From assembly GCA_963816955.1 (NCBI GenBank), contig CAWFME010000010.1, positions 1 through 64,000 of the forward strand: a stretch of DNA of 64,000 bases, written 5' to 3'. The translations under genes and the position numbers were made by a program. Below, piece by piece: positions 27,069 through 35,770 of the stretch. Each line of letters opens with the position of its first letter. Position 1 is the stretch's first letter. This DNA is from DATFQI01 sp963816955. GTDB taxonomy: Bacteria; Actinomycetota; Thermoleophilia; Solirubrobacterales; Solirubrobacteraceae. The notes under the pieces were generated by a model. The model saw nothing but the letters and a program-made list of their open reading frames with translations, was not told the DNA's origin and did no database searches.

Positions 27069-27958
27069 CTGGCCACCTCACCTTCGGTATCGCCGGAGTC
27101 GTTGTCAGGGGCGAGCACGCTTTCGATGCGCACCGCCCAGTCGTTGCCTTCGACGACCACGAGTCGCCCCGTGGCGAAGCGGCGGCCGTTGACGAACAGG
27201 TCGATCGGCTCGTCGGGGGACTTGTCGAGCTCGACCACCGCGCCGTAGGGCAGGCCGACCACGTCCGCGGTCGGCATGCTGGCCCGTCCGAGCTCGGCCC
27301 ACACCCGGACCGGGATACCCGCGAGCGACGGCCCGCCACTCGCGGTCACCCGCTGAGCGGCCGGGGCGCTGCCCGGGGCCGGCGCCGTCTCGGCGCCGAG
27401 CTCGTCGAGCGCGCGGTCCATGCGGACCACGAACGCGTTGGGGACGATCTGCACGAGCCGGCACGGCTCGCCGCAGACGGAGAAGGCCGCGCGGACCATG
27501 TGCGGGGACGCGGGGTAGGCATCCTCGGTCTCGGCCTCGGAGACGAACGTCCGGGTCTCGGGCGTGCCGATCTCGACGTCGGTGCCGAGCACCGTGGAGA
27601 TCGCGCCCGCGGCCGTGGCCATCATCTGGTTCATGGCCTCGGAGACCGCGGAGGCCTCGAGCTCGCTCAGCTCGGTGGCGCCGTCGGCGGCCGGCTCCGT
27701 GGCGCCCATCATCGCGGCGGCCAGCCGGCGCGCGCCCTCGACGGTCATCACGAACACGTTGCCGCCGGTCACGCCGTCGACGTAGGAGACGTTGGTGGCG
27801 ACGGCCGGGAAGGGGAGGCCGGCGAGCGGGTTGGCGCCGGCCTCGATCACGGCGACGTCGCCCGCCTGCACCTGGCCGGGGGCGAACATCTCGAGGATCC
27901 CGACGGCGGCCTCCGAGGAGGACTGCGCGAGGCGGGTCAGGGCGGCTTCGTTGCTCAT
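27050..27958 (-). CDS. fliY: Flagellar switch / CheY-P phosphatase FliY (CheC-like + FliN domain)
   Basis: 302 residues. The N-terminal ~190 residues are a CheC/FliY-like domain (LTRLAQSSSEAAVGILEMFAP; ELEASAVSEAMNQMMATAAGAI, the E..N phosphatase-type motif), followed by an Ala/Pro linker and a C-terminal FliN domain (IPVRVWAELGRASMPTADVVGLPYGAVVELDKSPDEPIDLFVNGRRFATGRLVVVEG). FliY belongs to the switch C-ring and can remove phosphate from CheY-P. ATGA overlap with fliM means tight coupling. A separate FliN is not in the window. Confidence 0.9.
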   Translation of the reverse strand: MSNEAALTRLAQSSSEAAVGILEMFAPGQVQAGDVAVIEAGANPLAGLPFPAVATNVSYVDGVTGGNVFVMTVEGARRLAAAMMGATEPAADGATELSELEASAVSEAMNQMMATAAGAISTVLGTDVEIGTPETRTFVSEAETEDAYPASPHMVRAAFSVCGEPCRLVQIVPNAFVVRMDRALDELGAETAPAPGSAPAAQRVTASGGPSLAGIPVRVWAELGRASMPTADVVGLPYGAVVELDKSPDEPIDLFVNGRRFATGRLVVVEGNDWAVRIESVLAPDNDSGDTEGEVARWPVSS

Positions 27959-28941
27959 CGTGCGCCTCCGGGCGTCGCGGGACCGGTGATCTGGACCGCG
28001 CGGCGCGAGCCGCTGCGGCCCGGCTGCGCGCGGTGCACGGGCACCTTGTCGGCGTAGAGCGTCACGCCGGCGTCCGCCGGCGCCTGCAGGTGCAGGACGT
28101 CGCCGGGCTTGAGCGCGAGCACCGCCTCGATCGGCAGGTGCACGCCGGCGACCTCCGCCCGCACGGGCACCTCGACGGCGCCGACGGCGCGCCGGACCGA
28201 CTCCGAGTTGCCCTGGCCGACCTCGGCGCGCTCCTCGCGGCCGCTGAAGCGCTCGATGACCGGCGCGATCGTCTGCCACGGGAGCAGCAGCACGAGCGTG
28301 GAGGACGTGCCGTCCAGGCGGGCCTCGAGCGTGATCGAGAGGGTCGGCTCGGAGACCGGCGCGGCCTGCGCGGTCTCGAGATGCTGGTCGAGCGCCTCCG
28401 TGGCGAGCTCGATCTCGAACATGTCCGCCCAGATCATCGACATCTGCCCGAGCAGGCGGTCGAAGAAGTGCGTCGCCAGCGACCAGTCGATGTCGGTCAT
28501 CCGCCGCGGCTTGACGGCGGCGGGCTCCGTGCCGCCCGAGAACAGCTCGATCGCGCCGAGCAGCAGCGACTGCTCGGCGGCGAGCAGCATGCTCGTGCCG
28601 ACGGGGGCGAGGCCGACGACGGCCGTCAGCGACCCCTCGGGGACCTGCGAGTGAGCGTGGCTGTAGGTGAGCTGGCTGGAGGCGATGATCTCGAGCTCCA
28701 GCGGTGCCCGCAGCTCAGCCGAGAGGCGCGAGGTCGCGGTGCGCGAGAAGGTCTCCATGGCGCGCTTGATGCGGCGCTCCTGGTCGGCGGTGAACTTCGT
28801 GGGGCGCGTGAAGTCGACCGCCTGCACGCGGACGCGCCTGCGGGCCGGGCCAGCGGCGTTCTCCTCGGGCAGGCTGCCCTCCTTGGCGGCCTCGACCAGG
28901 GCCGCGATCGCGTCGTCGCTGAGCATGTTGCCGCCGCTCAT
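27955..28941 (-). CDS. fliM: Flagellar motor switch protein FliM
   Basis: 328 residues. N-terminal CheY-binding peptide in the form NMLSDDAIAALVEAAKEG (usual LSQxEIDALL), then the conserved middle domain (DFTRPTKFTADQERRIKRAMETFSRTATSRLSAELRAPLELEI, SLLLGAIELFSGG, MTDIDWSLATHFFDRLLGQM) and the C-terminal FliN-like domain (VEVPVRAEVAGVHLPIEAVLALKPGDVLHLQ). It forms the C-ring that takes CheY-P. The start overlaps the cheD stop; the gene is one of two flagellar proteins inside the che operon. Confidence 0.93.
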   Translation of the reverse strand: MSGGNMLSDDAIAALVEAAKEGSLPEENAAGPARRRVRVQAVDFTRPTKFTADQERRIKRAMETFSRTATSRLSAELRAPLELEIIASSQLTYSHAHSQVPEGSLTAVVGLAPVGTSMLLAAEQSLLLGAIELFSGGTEPAAVKPRRMTDIDWSLATHFFDRLLGQMSMIWADMFEIELATEALDQHLETAQAAPVSEPTLSITLEARLDGTSSTLVLLLPWQTIAPVIERFSGREERAEVGQGNSESVRRAVGAVEVPVRAEVAGVHLPIEAVLALKPGDVLHLQAPADAGVTLYADKVPVHRAQPGRSGSRRAVQITGPATPGGAR

Positions 28942-29414
28942 GCCGCCAGCACCTCCTCGGTGCCGCCCGCCTCGCGCACGGACACGGTCCCGCTGGCCAC
29001 GTCCACCCTCACGGTGCGCCCGCGCGAGCCGCCGACGGCCTCGGCGACCACGTTCAGGCGCCGCTCGGCGACCAGCTCGCGCACGGCGACGGCGTTGCGC
29101 TGGCCGACCTCGAGCCCGGCCGCGGCGAACATGCTCGCGCCGCCGACCAGCGCGGCCTGCATGAACACGCGCGAGGCGCCGCGCTCGACCATGCCGTCCA
29201 GCAGCGCGGGGACCGCGTGGTCGGCGAACTTGTTCATCGCCTCCGGCTTGGGGTTGCCCGTGGTCTCGGGCAGCACGATGTGCGCCAGCCCGGCCACTCC
29301 GGCCCGCTTGTCCACGAGCGCCAGCCCGATGCACGAGCCCAGCCCGAGGGAGACCAGCACGTCGCCGGGGGTGTCCGAGATCGCCAGCTCGCCCATGCGC
29401 ACCATCGTCTCCAT
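28938..29414 (-). CDS. cheD: Chemoreceptor glutamine deamidase CheD
   Basis: 158 residues. The catalytic cysteine is in SLGLGSCIGLALVDK and the catalytic histidine in AGLAHIVLPE, with KFADHAVPALLDGM and AALVGGASMF following. CheD deamidates glutamines of chemoreceptors and in Bacillus-type systems binds CheC, which is encoded just upstream. It starts inside the cheC stop (TGATG). An in-frame ATG four codons later is an alternative start. Confidence 0.93.
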   Translation of the reverse strand: METMVRMGELAISDTPGDVLVSLGLGSCIGLALVDKRAGVAGLAHIVLPETTGNPKPEAMNKFADHAVPALLDGMVERGASRVFMQAALVGGASMFAAAGLEVGQRNAVAVRELVAERRLNVVAEAVGGSRGRTVRVDVASGTVSVREAGGTEEVLAA

Positions 29415-30004
29415 CACCCCAGCCCGAGCCGCTCCAGCAGCTCGCCGACGCCGTCCTCGGAGGGGACCAGCATGAACGCGATCGAGCAGTCCGAGCCCTC
29501 GACCTCCAGCTCGGAGTCCAGCATCAGCGCGACGTCGCCCGCGTGCGCCTGGCCGGCCAGCACGGTCTGCACGATCGCGCCGAGCATGTCCGTGGCCGTC
29601 CCGGGCGGGGTGGGCTCGATCGCCATCCCGGTCATCTCCGCGAGCGCGTTGATGTAGGAGGAGCCGACGATGTTGCCGACCTCGCCGAGCGCGGAGGACG
29701 CGTACTCGCTGCCGGGCTCCACGCCGAGGATGCGGCACACCGTGTCGGCGTCCTGCGGGCTGATCAGCAGCAGCACGGTGCCCTCGAGCTCGCCGACGAT
29801 CCCGAGCACGATGCCCGTGATCTGGAGCTCGTAGTCGCCCGTCGCCTCGACGGCGTCGGCGAACGAGAGCGCGCGGGCGCTGGGGACCGAGATGTCCACG
29901 GGACGGTCGAGCAGCATCGAGAGGGCGGTGCTGGCCTTGCCGGACCCGATGTTGGCCAGCTCCCGCAGCGCGTCGAGCTGCAGGTCCGTGTAGTCCGTGC
30001 TCAC
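29414..30004 (-). CDS. cheC: CheY-P phosphatase CheC
   Basis: 196 residues with two CheC phosphatase motifs: ALRELANIGSGKASTALSMLL (E..N near residues 15-18) and SALGEVGNIVGSSYINALAEM (E..N near residue 115). CheC binds CheD and dephosphorylates CheY-P in adaptation. It begins at a GTG that overlaps the cheA stop. No cheZ is visible; CheC and FliY fill that role here. Confidence 0.92.
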   Translation of the reverse strand: MSTDYTDLQLDALRELANIGSGKASTALSMLLDRPVDISVPSARALSFADAVEATGDYELQITGIVLGIVGELEGTVLLLISPQDADTVCRILGVEPGSEYASSALGEVGNIVGSSYINALAEMTGMAIEPTPPGTATDMLGAIVQTVLAGQAHAGDVALMLDSELEVEGSDCSIAFMLVPSEDGVGELLERLGLG

Positions 30005-31986
30005 GAGGTTCCTTCCTGGGTCGGTGTGATGGCGTCGCAGTCGGCGATCAGCGCGATCTGGCCGTCCGAGAGGACGGCGGCGCCGGTCAGGCCGCCCTCG
30101 CCGATGCCGGGCGGCAGCGGGCGGGTGACGAGCTCGCGCTGGCCGACGAGCCGGCCGACGGTGAGCGCGTAGCGGGAGGCGGAGCCGCGGACGACGACCG
30201 CGTGGGGGGATTCGCCCCCGCCCGCCGGCACGCCGTTCAGGCGCGCGGAGGCGTCCACGAGCGGCAGGACGCCGTCGCTCATGACGAGCATCCGGCTGCC
30301 GGCCACCGAGCGCACGACGTGGTCGGCCAGGCGGACGGTGCGCTCGATCCGGTCGAGCGGGATCGCGAACGGCCGCCCGCCGACCTCGACGAGCAGAGCG
30401 GCCATGATCGCCAGCGTCAGCGGGAGGCGGATCTGCGCGGTCGTGCCGCAGCCCGGCTCGGAGCTCAGCAGCACCTCGCCGCCGAGCTCGCGGATCGAGG
30501 AGCGCACCGCGTCCATGCCGACGCCGCGGCCGGAGATGTCCGAGGTGACCTCGGCGGTGGAGAAGCCGGGGTGGAAGAGCAGCTCGGCGGCGCGCGCGGA
30601 GTCGACGGTCGCGACGGCCTCCTCGGCGATCAGCCCGCGCTCGGCGGCCTTGCGGGCCACGCGCTCGGGGTCGATGCCGCGGCCGTCGTCGGAGACGGTG
30701 ATGACGACGTTGCCGCCGGCGTGGCGGGCGGAGATCTCGAGCACGCCGGTGGCGGGCTTGCCGGCCGCGACGCGCTCCTCGGGCCCCTCGAGGCCGTGGT
30801 CGAGCGAGTTGCGGACGAGGTGCACGAGCGGGTCGCCGAGCGCGTCGACGACCGTGCGGTCGAGCTCGGTCTCCTTGCCGACGAGCCGCAGCTCCACGTC
30901 CTTGCCCAGCTTGGTCTGCAGGTCGCGCACCAGGCGCGGGAAGCGCAGGAAGACGGCCTCGACCGGGATCATGCGGACCTGCATGACCATCGCCTGCAGC
31001 GCCTGCGAGGCGCGCGTGAGGTCCTGCATCGCCTGCGTGAGCCCCGGCACGTCGGCGCCGGAGGCGAGCGCCTCGACCTGCGTGCGGTGCAGGACGAGCT
31101 CGCCCATGAAGTGCATGAGCTGGTCGAGCCGCTCGGCGTCGACGCGGACGGTGGCGGCGCCCTTGGAGGGCGTGCGCGGAGATGGGGTACCACCCGCCCC
31201 CGCGGCGGCCGGCGCCGCGGGCACGGCCTCGCGGATCGCCTGCTCGGCGACGGCGGGGTCGGCGACCGGCCCCTCTTCGCCGAGCACCTGCACGGCGTAG
31301 CACTCGGCGACCTCGGGCACGGCGCCCGCGGCGGCCGACAGCGCGCTCTCCTCGGCGTCGGTGACCAGCCACGCGTCGATCTGCGTGCCGGCGAAGGTCT
31401 CGACCTCGTCGGGGGTCGGGCTGCAGTGGACGGTCTCGCCGAGCTCGCCGAGCGAGGAGAGCACCATGTACGCGCGCACCGCCGCCATCTGGACGTCGTC
31501 CGCGAGCACGGCGGTGACGTGCACGACGCGCGCGCCGCCGGCCAGCTCGGCCAGGTTCGCGGGCGCCTCGGCGCTGCCGTGGCGCTCCTTGTCCTGCTCG
31601 GGCGTGCGGTCGCGCACGAGGCCGCGCAGGCGCTCGACCAGCGGGGCGGGCTCGATCTCCTCGGCGCCCGTGGTCTCGATCGCGTCGGTCGCGGCCGAGA
31701 GCGCGTCCAGGCACTCGAGCAGGACGTCGACCGCCTCGCGGCCGAGGCCGCCGGCGCGCTGGCGCAGCAGCTCGAAGACGTCCTCCATCTCGTGCGTGAG
31801 CGCCGCCATGCCGGCGAAGCCCATCGTCGCGCTCATGCCCTTCATGGAGTGCGCGATCCGGAAGATCGCGTCGATCGTCTCCTGATCGTCGGGCTGCTCC
31901 TCGATCTGCACGACCGCGAGGTTGAGCTCCTGGAGGTGCTCGCGGCCCTCCGCGAGGAACATGGGGAGGTACTCGGAGGTGTCCAT
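30001..31986 (-). CDS. cheA: Chemotaxis histidine kinase CheA
   Basis: 661 residues. P1 (Hpt) domain with the phospho-histidine H46 in RIAHSMKGMSATMGF; a linker and P2-like region (about 145-255, CheY-binding); P3 dimerisation (VRVDAERLDQLMHFMGELVLHRTQ); P4 ATPase with N-box HLVRNSLDHGLE, DDGRGIDPE and SGRGVGMDAVRSSI; P5 CheW-like end with LVEVGGRPFAIPLDRIERTV and LVGQRELVTRPLP. It passes phosphate to CheY and CheB. The ATG overlaps the cheR stop (TGATG). No chemoreceptor gene lies in the window. Confidence 0.96.
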   Translation of the reverse strand: MDTSEYLPMFLAEGREHLQELNLAVVQIEEQPDDQETIDAIFRIAHSMKGMSATMGFAGMAALTHEMEDVFELLRQRAGGLGREAVDVLLECLDALSAATDAIETTGAEEIEPAPLVERLRGLVRDRTPEQDKERHGSAEAPANLAELAGGARVVHVTAVLADDVQMAAVRAYMVLSSLGELGETVHCSPTPDEVETFAGTQIDAWLVTDAEESALSAAAGAVPEVAECYAVQVLGEEGPVADPAVAEQAIREAVPAAPAAAGAGGTPSPRTPSKGAATVRVDAERLDQLMHFMGELVLHRTQVEALASGADVPGLTQAMQDLTRASQALQAMVMQVRMIPVEAVFLRFPRLVRDLQTKLGKDVELRLVGKETELDRTVVDALGDPLVHLVRNSLDHGLEGPEERVAAGKPATGVLEISARHAGGNVVITVSDDGRGIDPERVARKAAERGLIAEEAVATVDSARAAELLFHPGFSTAEVTSDISGRGVGMDAVRSSIRELGGEVLLSSEPGCGTTAQIRLPLTLAIMAALLVEVGGRPFAIPLDRIERTVRLADHVVRSVAGSRMLVMSDGVLPLVDASARLNGVPAGGGESPHAVVVRGSASRYALTVGRLVGQRELVTRPLPPGIGEGGLTGAAVLSDGQIALIADCDAITPTQEGTS

Positions 31987-32792
31987 CAGCTCTTGCGGTA
32001 GACGAAGTGGTGGGGCGAGGTCAGCCCGAGCCCGCGGGCGTCGGCGACGCGCTCGGAGGTGCCGACGACGAGGTAGCCGCCCGGCGCGAGCGCCTCGACG
32101 AGCCGCTCGTGCAGCGCGTCGCGGACGTCCTCGGTGAAGTAGATGACCGTGTTGCGGCACATCACGAGGTCGTAGCGGCCGGGCGCGACCGGCATCCGCA
32201 GCAGGTCGCCCCGCTCGAAGCGGACCATCGTGCGCAGCTCGCGGCTGGCGCGCCAGGCGCCGCCCTCGAGCGGCTCGAAGTGACGGTGCAGCAGCGCGGC
32301 CGGCGCGGTGCGCGCGTCCTCGGCGGAGAACTCGCCGGTGCGGGCGCGGGCCACCATGCGGCGGTCGAGGTCGGTGCCGACGATGCTCACCGGGACACCG
32401 CCCCCGCCCAACCCGGCCTCCTTGCACACGGCGGCGAGCGTGAAGGCCTCGGCGCCGTAGGAGGAGCCGGCGCTCCAGGCGCGCACGCGGCCGGAGCGGG
32501 CGGCCAGCTCGGGCAGGATCTGCTTGTGCAGGACGTCCCACTGCTCCTCGTGGCGCCACAGGTGCGAGACGTTGATCGTCACGCGGTCCAGGAAGGCGTC
32601 GAGCTCGTCGGGGTCGCGGCGCAGCAGGTCGCCGTACACCGGCAGGCTGGAGGCGCCCCGGCGCTGGACCCAGGTGCGCACGCGGCGCTCCATCTGGCCA
32701 CGCTTGTACTGCATGAGATCGACGCCGCAGAGCAGGCGGACCTTCTCGCACAGCGAGGCGTAGTCGTCGGTCTGAAGGGCGTGGGCGGTCAC
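31986..32792 (-). CDS. cheR: Chemoreceptor methyltransferase CheR
   Basis: 268 residues. N-terminal helical domain (YASLCEKVRLLCGVDLMQYKRGQMERRVRTWVQRRG), then the S-adenosylmethionine domain: FLDRVTINVSHLWRHEEQWDVL, RVRAWSAGSSYGAEAFTLA, IVGTDLDRRMVARAR and LVMCRNTVIYFTEDVRDALHERLVEALAPGGYLVVG. Typical CheR has INxTxFFR where this has INVSHLWRH. It adds methyl groups to glutamates of chemoreceptors. The GTG start overlaps the cheB stop. Confidence 0.93.
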   Translation of the reverse strand: MTAHALQTDDYASLCEKVRLLCGVDLMQYKRGQMERRVRTWVQRRGASSLPVYGDLLRRDPDELDAFLDRVTINVSHLWRHEEQWDVLHKQILPELAARSGRVRAWSAGSSYGAEAFTLAAVCKEAGLGGGGVPVSIVGTDLDRRMVARARTGEFSAEDARTAPAALLHRHFEPLEGGAWRASRELRTMVRFERGDLLRMPVAPGRYDLVMCRNTVIYFTEDVRDALHERLVEALAPGGYLVVGTSERVADARGLGLTSPHHFVYRKS

Positions 32793-33835
32793 GCGGCCTC
32801 CCGGGCGATCGCGGCGGGCAGCTCACCGAGCGGCAGCACCTGGTGGGCGAGGCCGGCGTCCGCGACCGCGCGCGGCATGCCGTAGATCGTGCAGGTCGAC
32901 TCGTCCTCGACGAGCACGCGGCCGCCGGCGGAGCGGACGGCGCGGGCGCCCTCGAGGCCGTCGCGGCCCATGCCGGTGAGCACGACGAGCAGGGTGCGCG
33001 GCCCATAGAGGCGGGCGATGTCGGAGATCGTGAAGTCGGCGCGGGGGCGCAGGCCGCCCTCGGGCGCCGCGTCGGACAGCTCGGTGCGGCGCGTCCCGGT
33101 CACGCGCAGGTGCGCGCCGCCGGGGGCGAGCAGCGCCACGGACGGGTCGATCGACTCGCCGCCCGCGGCCTCGCGGACGCGCAGGGGGCTCGCGCCGTCC
33201 AGGCGGGTGGCGAGCGAGGCCGTGAAGCCGGGCGGCATGTGCTGCACGATCACGACGCCGGCGCCGAGCGGGGAGGGGAGGGCGGGCAGCAGCTCGGCGA
33301 GCGCGCGCGGGCCGCCCGTCGAGCAGGCGATCACGACGATGCGGCCGGAGCCCTTCGCCGAAGGCGCCGCGGGCGCGGCCGGCGCCGTGGGGGCGGCGGC
33401 GACGGCGGGGCGGCGCGAGCGGCCGGAGTGCGCGGCGTCGGCGACCTTGCGCCCCAGCTCGGACGCGAACGCGTCCATCGGCTGGCCGACGGTCGGCTTG
33501 GCGACGAGGTCGAAGGCGCCCTCGGCGAGCGCGTCGACGGCGTGGGCGCCGCGGGCGGGGGAGAACGCGGAGACGACGACCACCGGCACGGCGCGCTCGC
33601 GGCCGGCGCGCAGGGCGCGCAGCACGCCGAGCCCGTCCAGGCCCGGCATCGCGAGGTCGAGCGTGAGCGCGTCGGGGCGGTGCTCGCGGCAGGCGGCCAG
33701 CGCCTCGTCGCCGTCGCCCGCGGTGGCGACAACGTCGAAGCCCTGACGCCCGAGGGCGTCCGCCAGCATCCGGCGCATGAGCCGGGAGTCGTCGGCGACG
33801 ACGACCCGATGGGAGTCCGCGACGGCGCCCGGCAT
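32789..33835 (-). CDS. cheB: Chemoreceptor methylesterase CheB
   Basis: 348 residues: receiver domain (RVVVADDSRLMRRML, phosphorylated aspartate in ALTLDLAMPGLDG, FDLVAKPTVG), an Ala/Pro linker (about 140-165) and the esterase domain with catalytic triad motifs IACSTGGPRAL (Ser), IVQHMPPGFTASLATRLD (His) and VVLTGMGRDGLEGARAVRSAGG (Asp). It removes methyl groups or deamidates chemoreceptors. Two bases separate it from cheW. Confidence 0.95.
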   Translation of the reverse strand: MPGAVADSHRVVVADDSRLMRRMLADALGRQGFDVVATAGDGDEALAACREHRPDALTLDLAMPGLDGLGVLRALRAGRERAVPVVVVSAFSPARGAHAVDALAEGAFDLVAKPTVGQPMDAFASELGRKVADAAHSGRSRRPAVAAAPTAPAAPAAPSAKGSGRIVVIACSTGGPRALAELLPALPSPLGAGVVIVQHMPPGFTASLATRLDGASPLRVREAAGGESIDPSVALLAPGGAHLRVTGTRRTELSDAAPEGGLRPRADFTISDIARLYGPRTLLVVLTGMGRDGLEGARAVRSAGGRVLVEDESTCTIYGMPRAVADAGLAHQVLPLGELPAAIAREAA

Positions 33836-33837
33836 GG

Positions 33838-34278
33838 CTAGGCGGCGGCCGCGAGCTCCTCGGCGACCTCGCGGGTGAACAGCCCGGAGGTGTTGAGCAG
33901 GACCACGAGCCGGTCGCCGATCTTGGCGATGGAGTCGATCGAATCGCTGTTGGCGGTCGGGACCTCCTCGAGCTGGTCGCTCGTGACGGTCAGGACCTCC
34001 TCGACCTCGTCGACCATGACGCCGACCTGGCCGGCGCCGCTGGAGACGATGACGATCTTGCCGGGCTGGCCCGGCTCGAGGCCCATGCGGGCGGCGAGGT
34101 CGAAGATCGGGATGATCTTGCCGCGCAGGCCGATGACGCCGCGGATCCACGGCACCTCGGACGCGACGGAGCGCGGCTCGCTGAAGCGGATGATCTCGTG
34201 GACGGCGCCGATGGGCAGCGCGTACTCCTCGCTACCGAGCGAGAAGACGACGAGCTGATGTGAGGTCGGTTCGGGCAT
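33838..34278 (-). CDS. cheW: Chemotaxis coupling protein CheW
   Basis: 146 residues. LVVFSLGSEEYALPIGAVHEIIRFSEPRSVASEVPWIRGVIGLRGKIIPIFDLAARMG-type sequence is diagnostic; it links CheA to chemoreceptors. It is first in the operon. A GGGAG ribosome-binding sequence lies nine bases before the ATG, and a FliA-like promoter lies about 30 bp upstream, so the whole che-fli operon is probably a late flagellar transcription unit. Confidence 0.95.
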   Translation of the reverse strand: MPEPTSHQLVVFSLGSEEYALPIGAVHEIIRFSEPRSVASEVPWIRGVIGLRGKIIPIFDLAARMGLEPGQPGKIVIVSSGAGQVGVMVDEVEEVLTVTSDQLEEVPTANSDSIDSIAKIGDRLVVLLNTSGLFTREVAEELAAAA

Positions 34279-34309
34279 GGCTGGACTCCCAGGCGGACGG
34301 TCCACCCGG

Positions 34310-34336
34310 TAGTCGGCATCGCCCCCTGCCGCTTGA
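34310..34336 (-). promoter_or_regulatory. FliA (sigma-28)-like promoter of the chemotaxis operon
   Basis: On the minus strand TCAA (34336-34333), 15 bases, then GCCGACTA (34317-34310). This fits the flagellar sigma consensus TAAA-N15-GCCGATAA with 3/4 and 6/8 matches and correct spacing. Transcription would start about 25 nt before the cheW ATG. Confidence 0.65.
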
Positions 34337-34339
34337 GGC

Positions 34340-35770
34340 TCAGAGGCGCTCGGCCGGCAGCCGCACCACGAAGCGCGCACCGCGCCCGTCCAGCGGCGGC
34401 TCCAGGCCGACCGTGCCGTGATGGGACTCCGTGACCGCGCGCACGATCGAGAGGCCGAGGCCGCTCGAGCCCCCGCGGTCGCTGGAGCCCCGGAAGAAGC
34501 GCTCGAACACCTTGTCGCGCAGCTCCTCGGGGATTCCCGGCCCGTCGTCCTCCACGGCGAGCACCACGTAGCCGTTCTGGCGCTCGACCTGCGCCTCGAC
34601 CGCGGTGCCCGGGTCCGTGTGGCGCAGGGCGTTCTCCATCAGGTTGAGGATCAGCCGGTGCAGCTCGTCGCGCGCGCCGTCGACGACCATCCCCGGCGGC
34701 GCCGAGATGGAGATCTCGTGGTCGCCGGCGACGGGCTCGAGCTCCGCGGCCGCGTCGGTGACGATCGAGGACAGGTCGACGGGCTCGTGCGCGGTGACGC
34801 GCCCGGCGTCCGCGCGCGCGAGCAGCAGCAGGTCGGCGACCAGCCGCCGCATCCGGCGCGAGGAGCGCAGGGCGGAGGCGGCGGCCTCGCGCTGCTCGCC
34901 CGAGGAGTACTCGACCAGCAGCTCCAGGTTGGCCAGCACCGAGGTCAGCGGCGTACGCAGCTCGTGCGAGGCGTCGGCCACGAACTCGCGCTGACGGGTC
35001 AGCGTCGCCTCGGTCTCCGTGCGCGCCTCGCCCAGCGCCGCGAGCATCGACTCCAGCGTCGCCGCCAGCTCGGCCACCTCGTCATCGGAGTCCGGGCGCG
35101 GGATCCGCACGGCCGGGTCGCGCGAGCGCTCGACCTCGCGCGCGGCCACCGTCAGCTCGGTGATCGGCTCCATCGCGCGGCGCGCGGTGGCCAGGCCGGC
35201 CAGCAGCGCGAGCAGGCCGCCGCCGAGCACGCCGAAGGCCAGGAACACCTTCACCCGGTTCGCCGTCGCCTGCACGTTGGAGAGCCGCTGGGCGTACTGG
35301 ATCACGAGCTGGTTCGTGTAGCCGACCAACTCGACCGGCCGCGACTCCACGCGCCAGCCGTCGACGTTCGCGCGCCGGGCGATGAAGGGGCCGAAGCTCG
35401 GTGCGCCCTGGCTGCCCATCACATAACCGCCATCGAGCGTGATGATCCGCACGGCGGCGTTCTGGCTGCCGGCGTAGTCGTTGAAGTCCGGCCCGGCGAT
35501 CTTGCGCGGTACCGGCGTGCCGTCCGCGCGCTGGGCGATCTTCAGCTTCACATCGCTCGAGAGCTGGTCGGCCGCGTCGGCGACCTCCCCGCTGAAGTCG
35601 CGCTGGATCTGCTGGGTGGTGAGGACGCCGACGATCGCGGCGAAGCCGCAGAGGATGACCAGCGTCAGCGCAGCGGAGCCGCCGGCGAGACGCCAGCGGA
35701 TCGGCAGCCGCTTATACGCGGAGGACGTATCCCGCGCCGCGGACCGTATGGAGGAGCCGAGGCTCGCCAT
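34340..35770 (-). CDS. OmpR-type sensor histidine kinase (MprB-like)
   Basis: 476 residues. One membrane helix near residues 30-50 (ALTLVILCGFAAIVGVL), an extracytoplasmic domain of ~110 residues, a second helix (VFLAFGVLGGGLLALLAGLA), HAMP (RRAMEPITELTVAAREVERS), HisKA with H-box FVADASHELRTPLTSVLANLELLV, and HATPase (NLMENALRH, VEDDGPGIP, FFRGSSDRGGSSGLGLSIVRAV). The ATG at 35770 overlaps the regulator gene by 59 bp; no closer start codon exists. The extracytoplasmic domain gives no clue to the signal. Confidence 0.92.
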   Translation of the reverse strand: MASLGSSIRSAARDTSSAYKRLPIRWRLAGGSAALTLVILCGFAAIVGVLTTQQIQRDFSGEVADAADQLSSDVKLKIAQRADGTPVPRKIAGPDFNDYAGSQNAAVRIITLDGGYVMGSQGAPSFGPFIARRANVDGWRVESRPVELVGYTNQLVIQYAQRLSNVQATANRVKVFLAFGVLGGGLLALLAGLATARRAMEPITELTVAAREVERSRDPAVRIPRPDSDDEVAELAATLESMLAALGEARTETEATLTRQREFVADASHELRTPLTSVLANLELLVEYSSGEQREAAASALRSSRRMRRLVADLLLLARADAGRVTAHEPVDLSSIVTDAAAELEPVAGDHEISISAPPGMVVDGARDELHRLILNLMENALRHTDPGTAVEAQVERQNGYVVLAVEDDGPGIPEELRDKVFERFFRGSSDRGGSSGLGLSIVRAVTESHHGTVGLEPPLDGRGARFVVRLPAERL

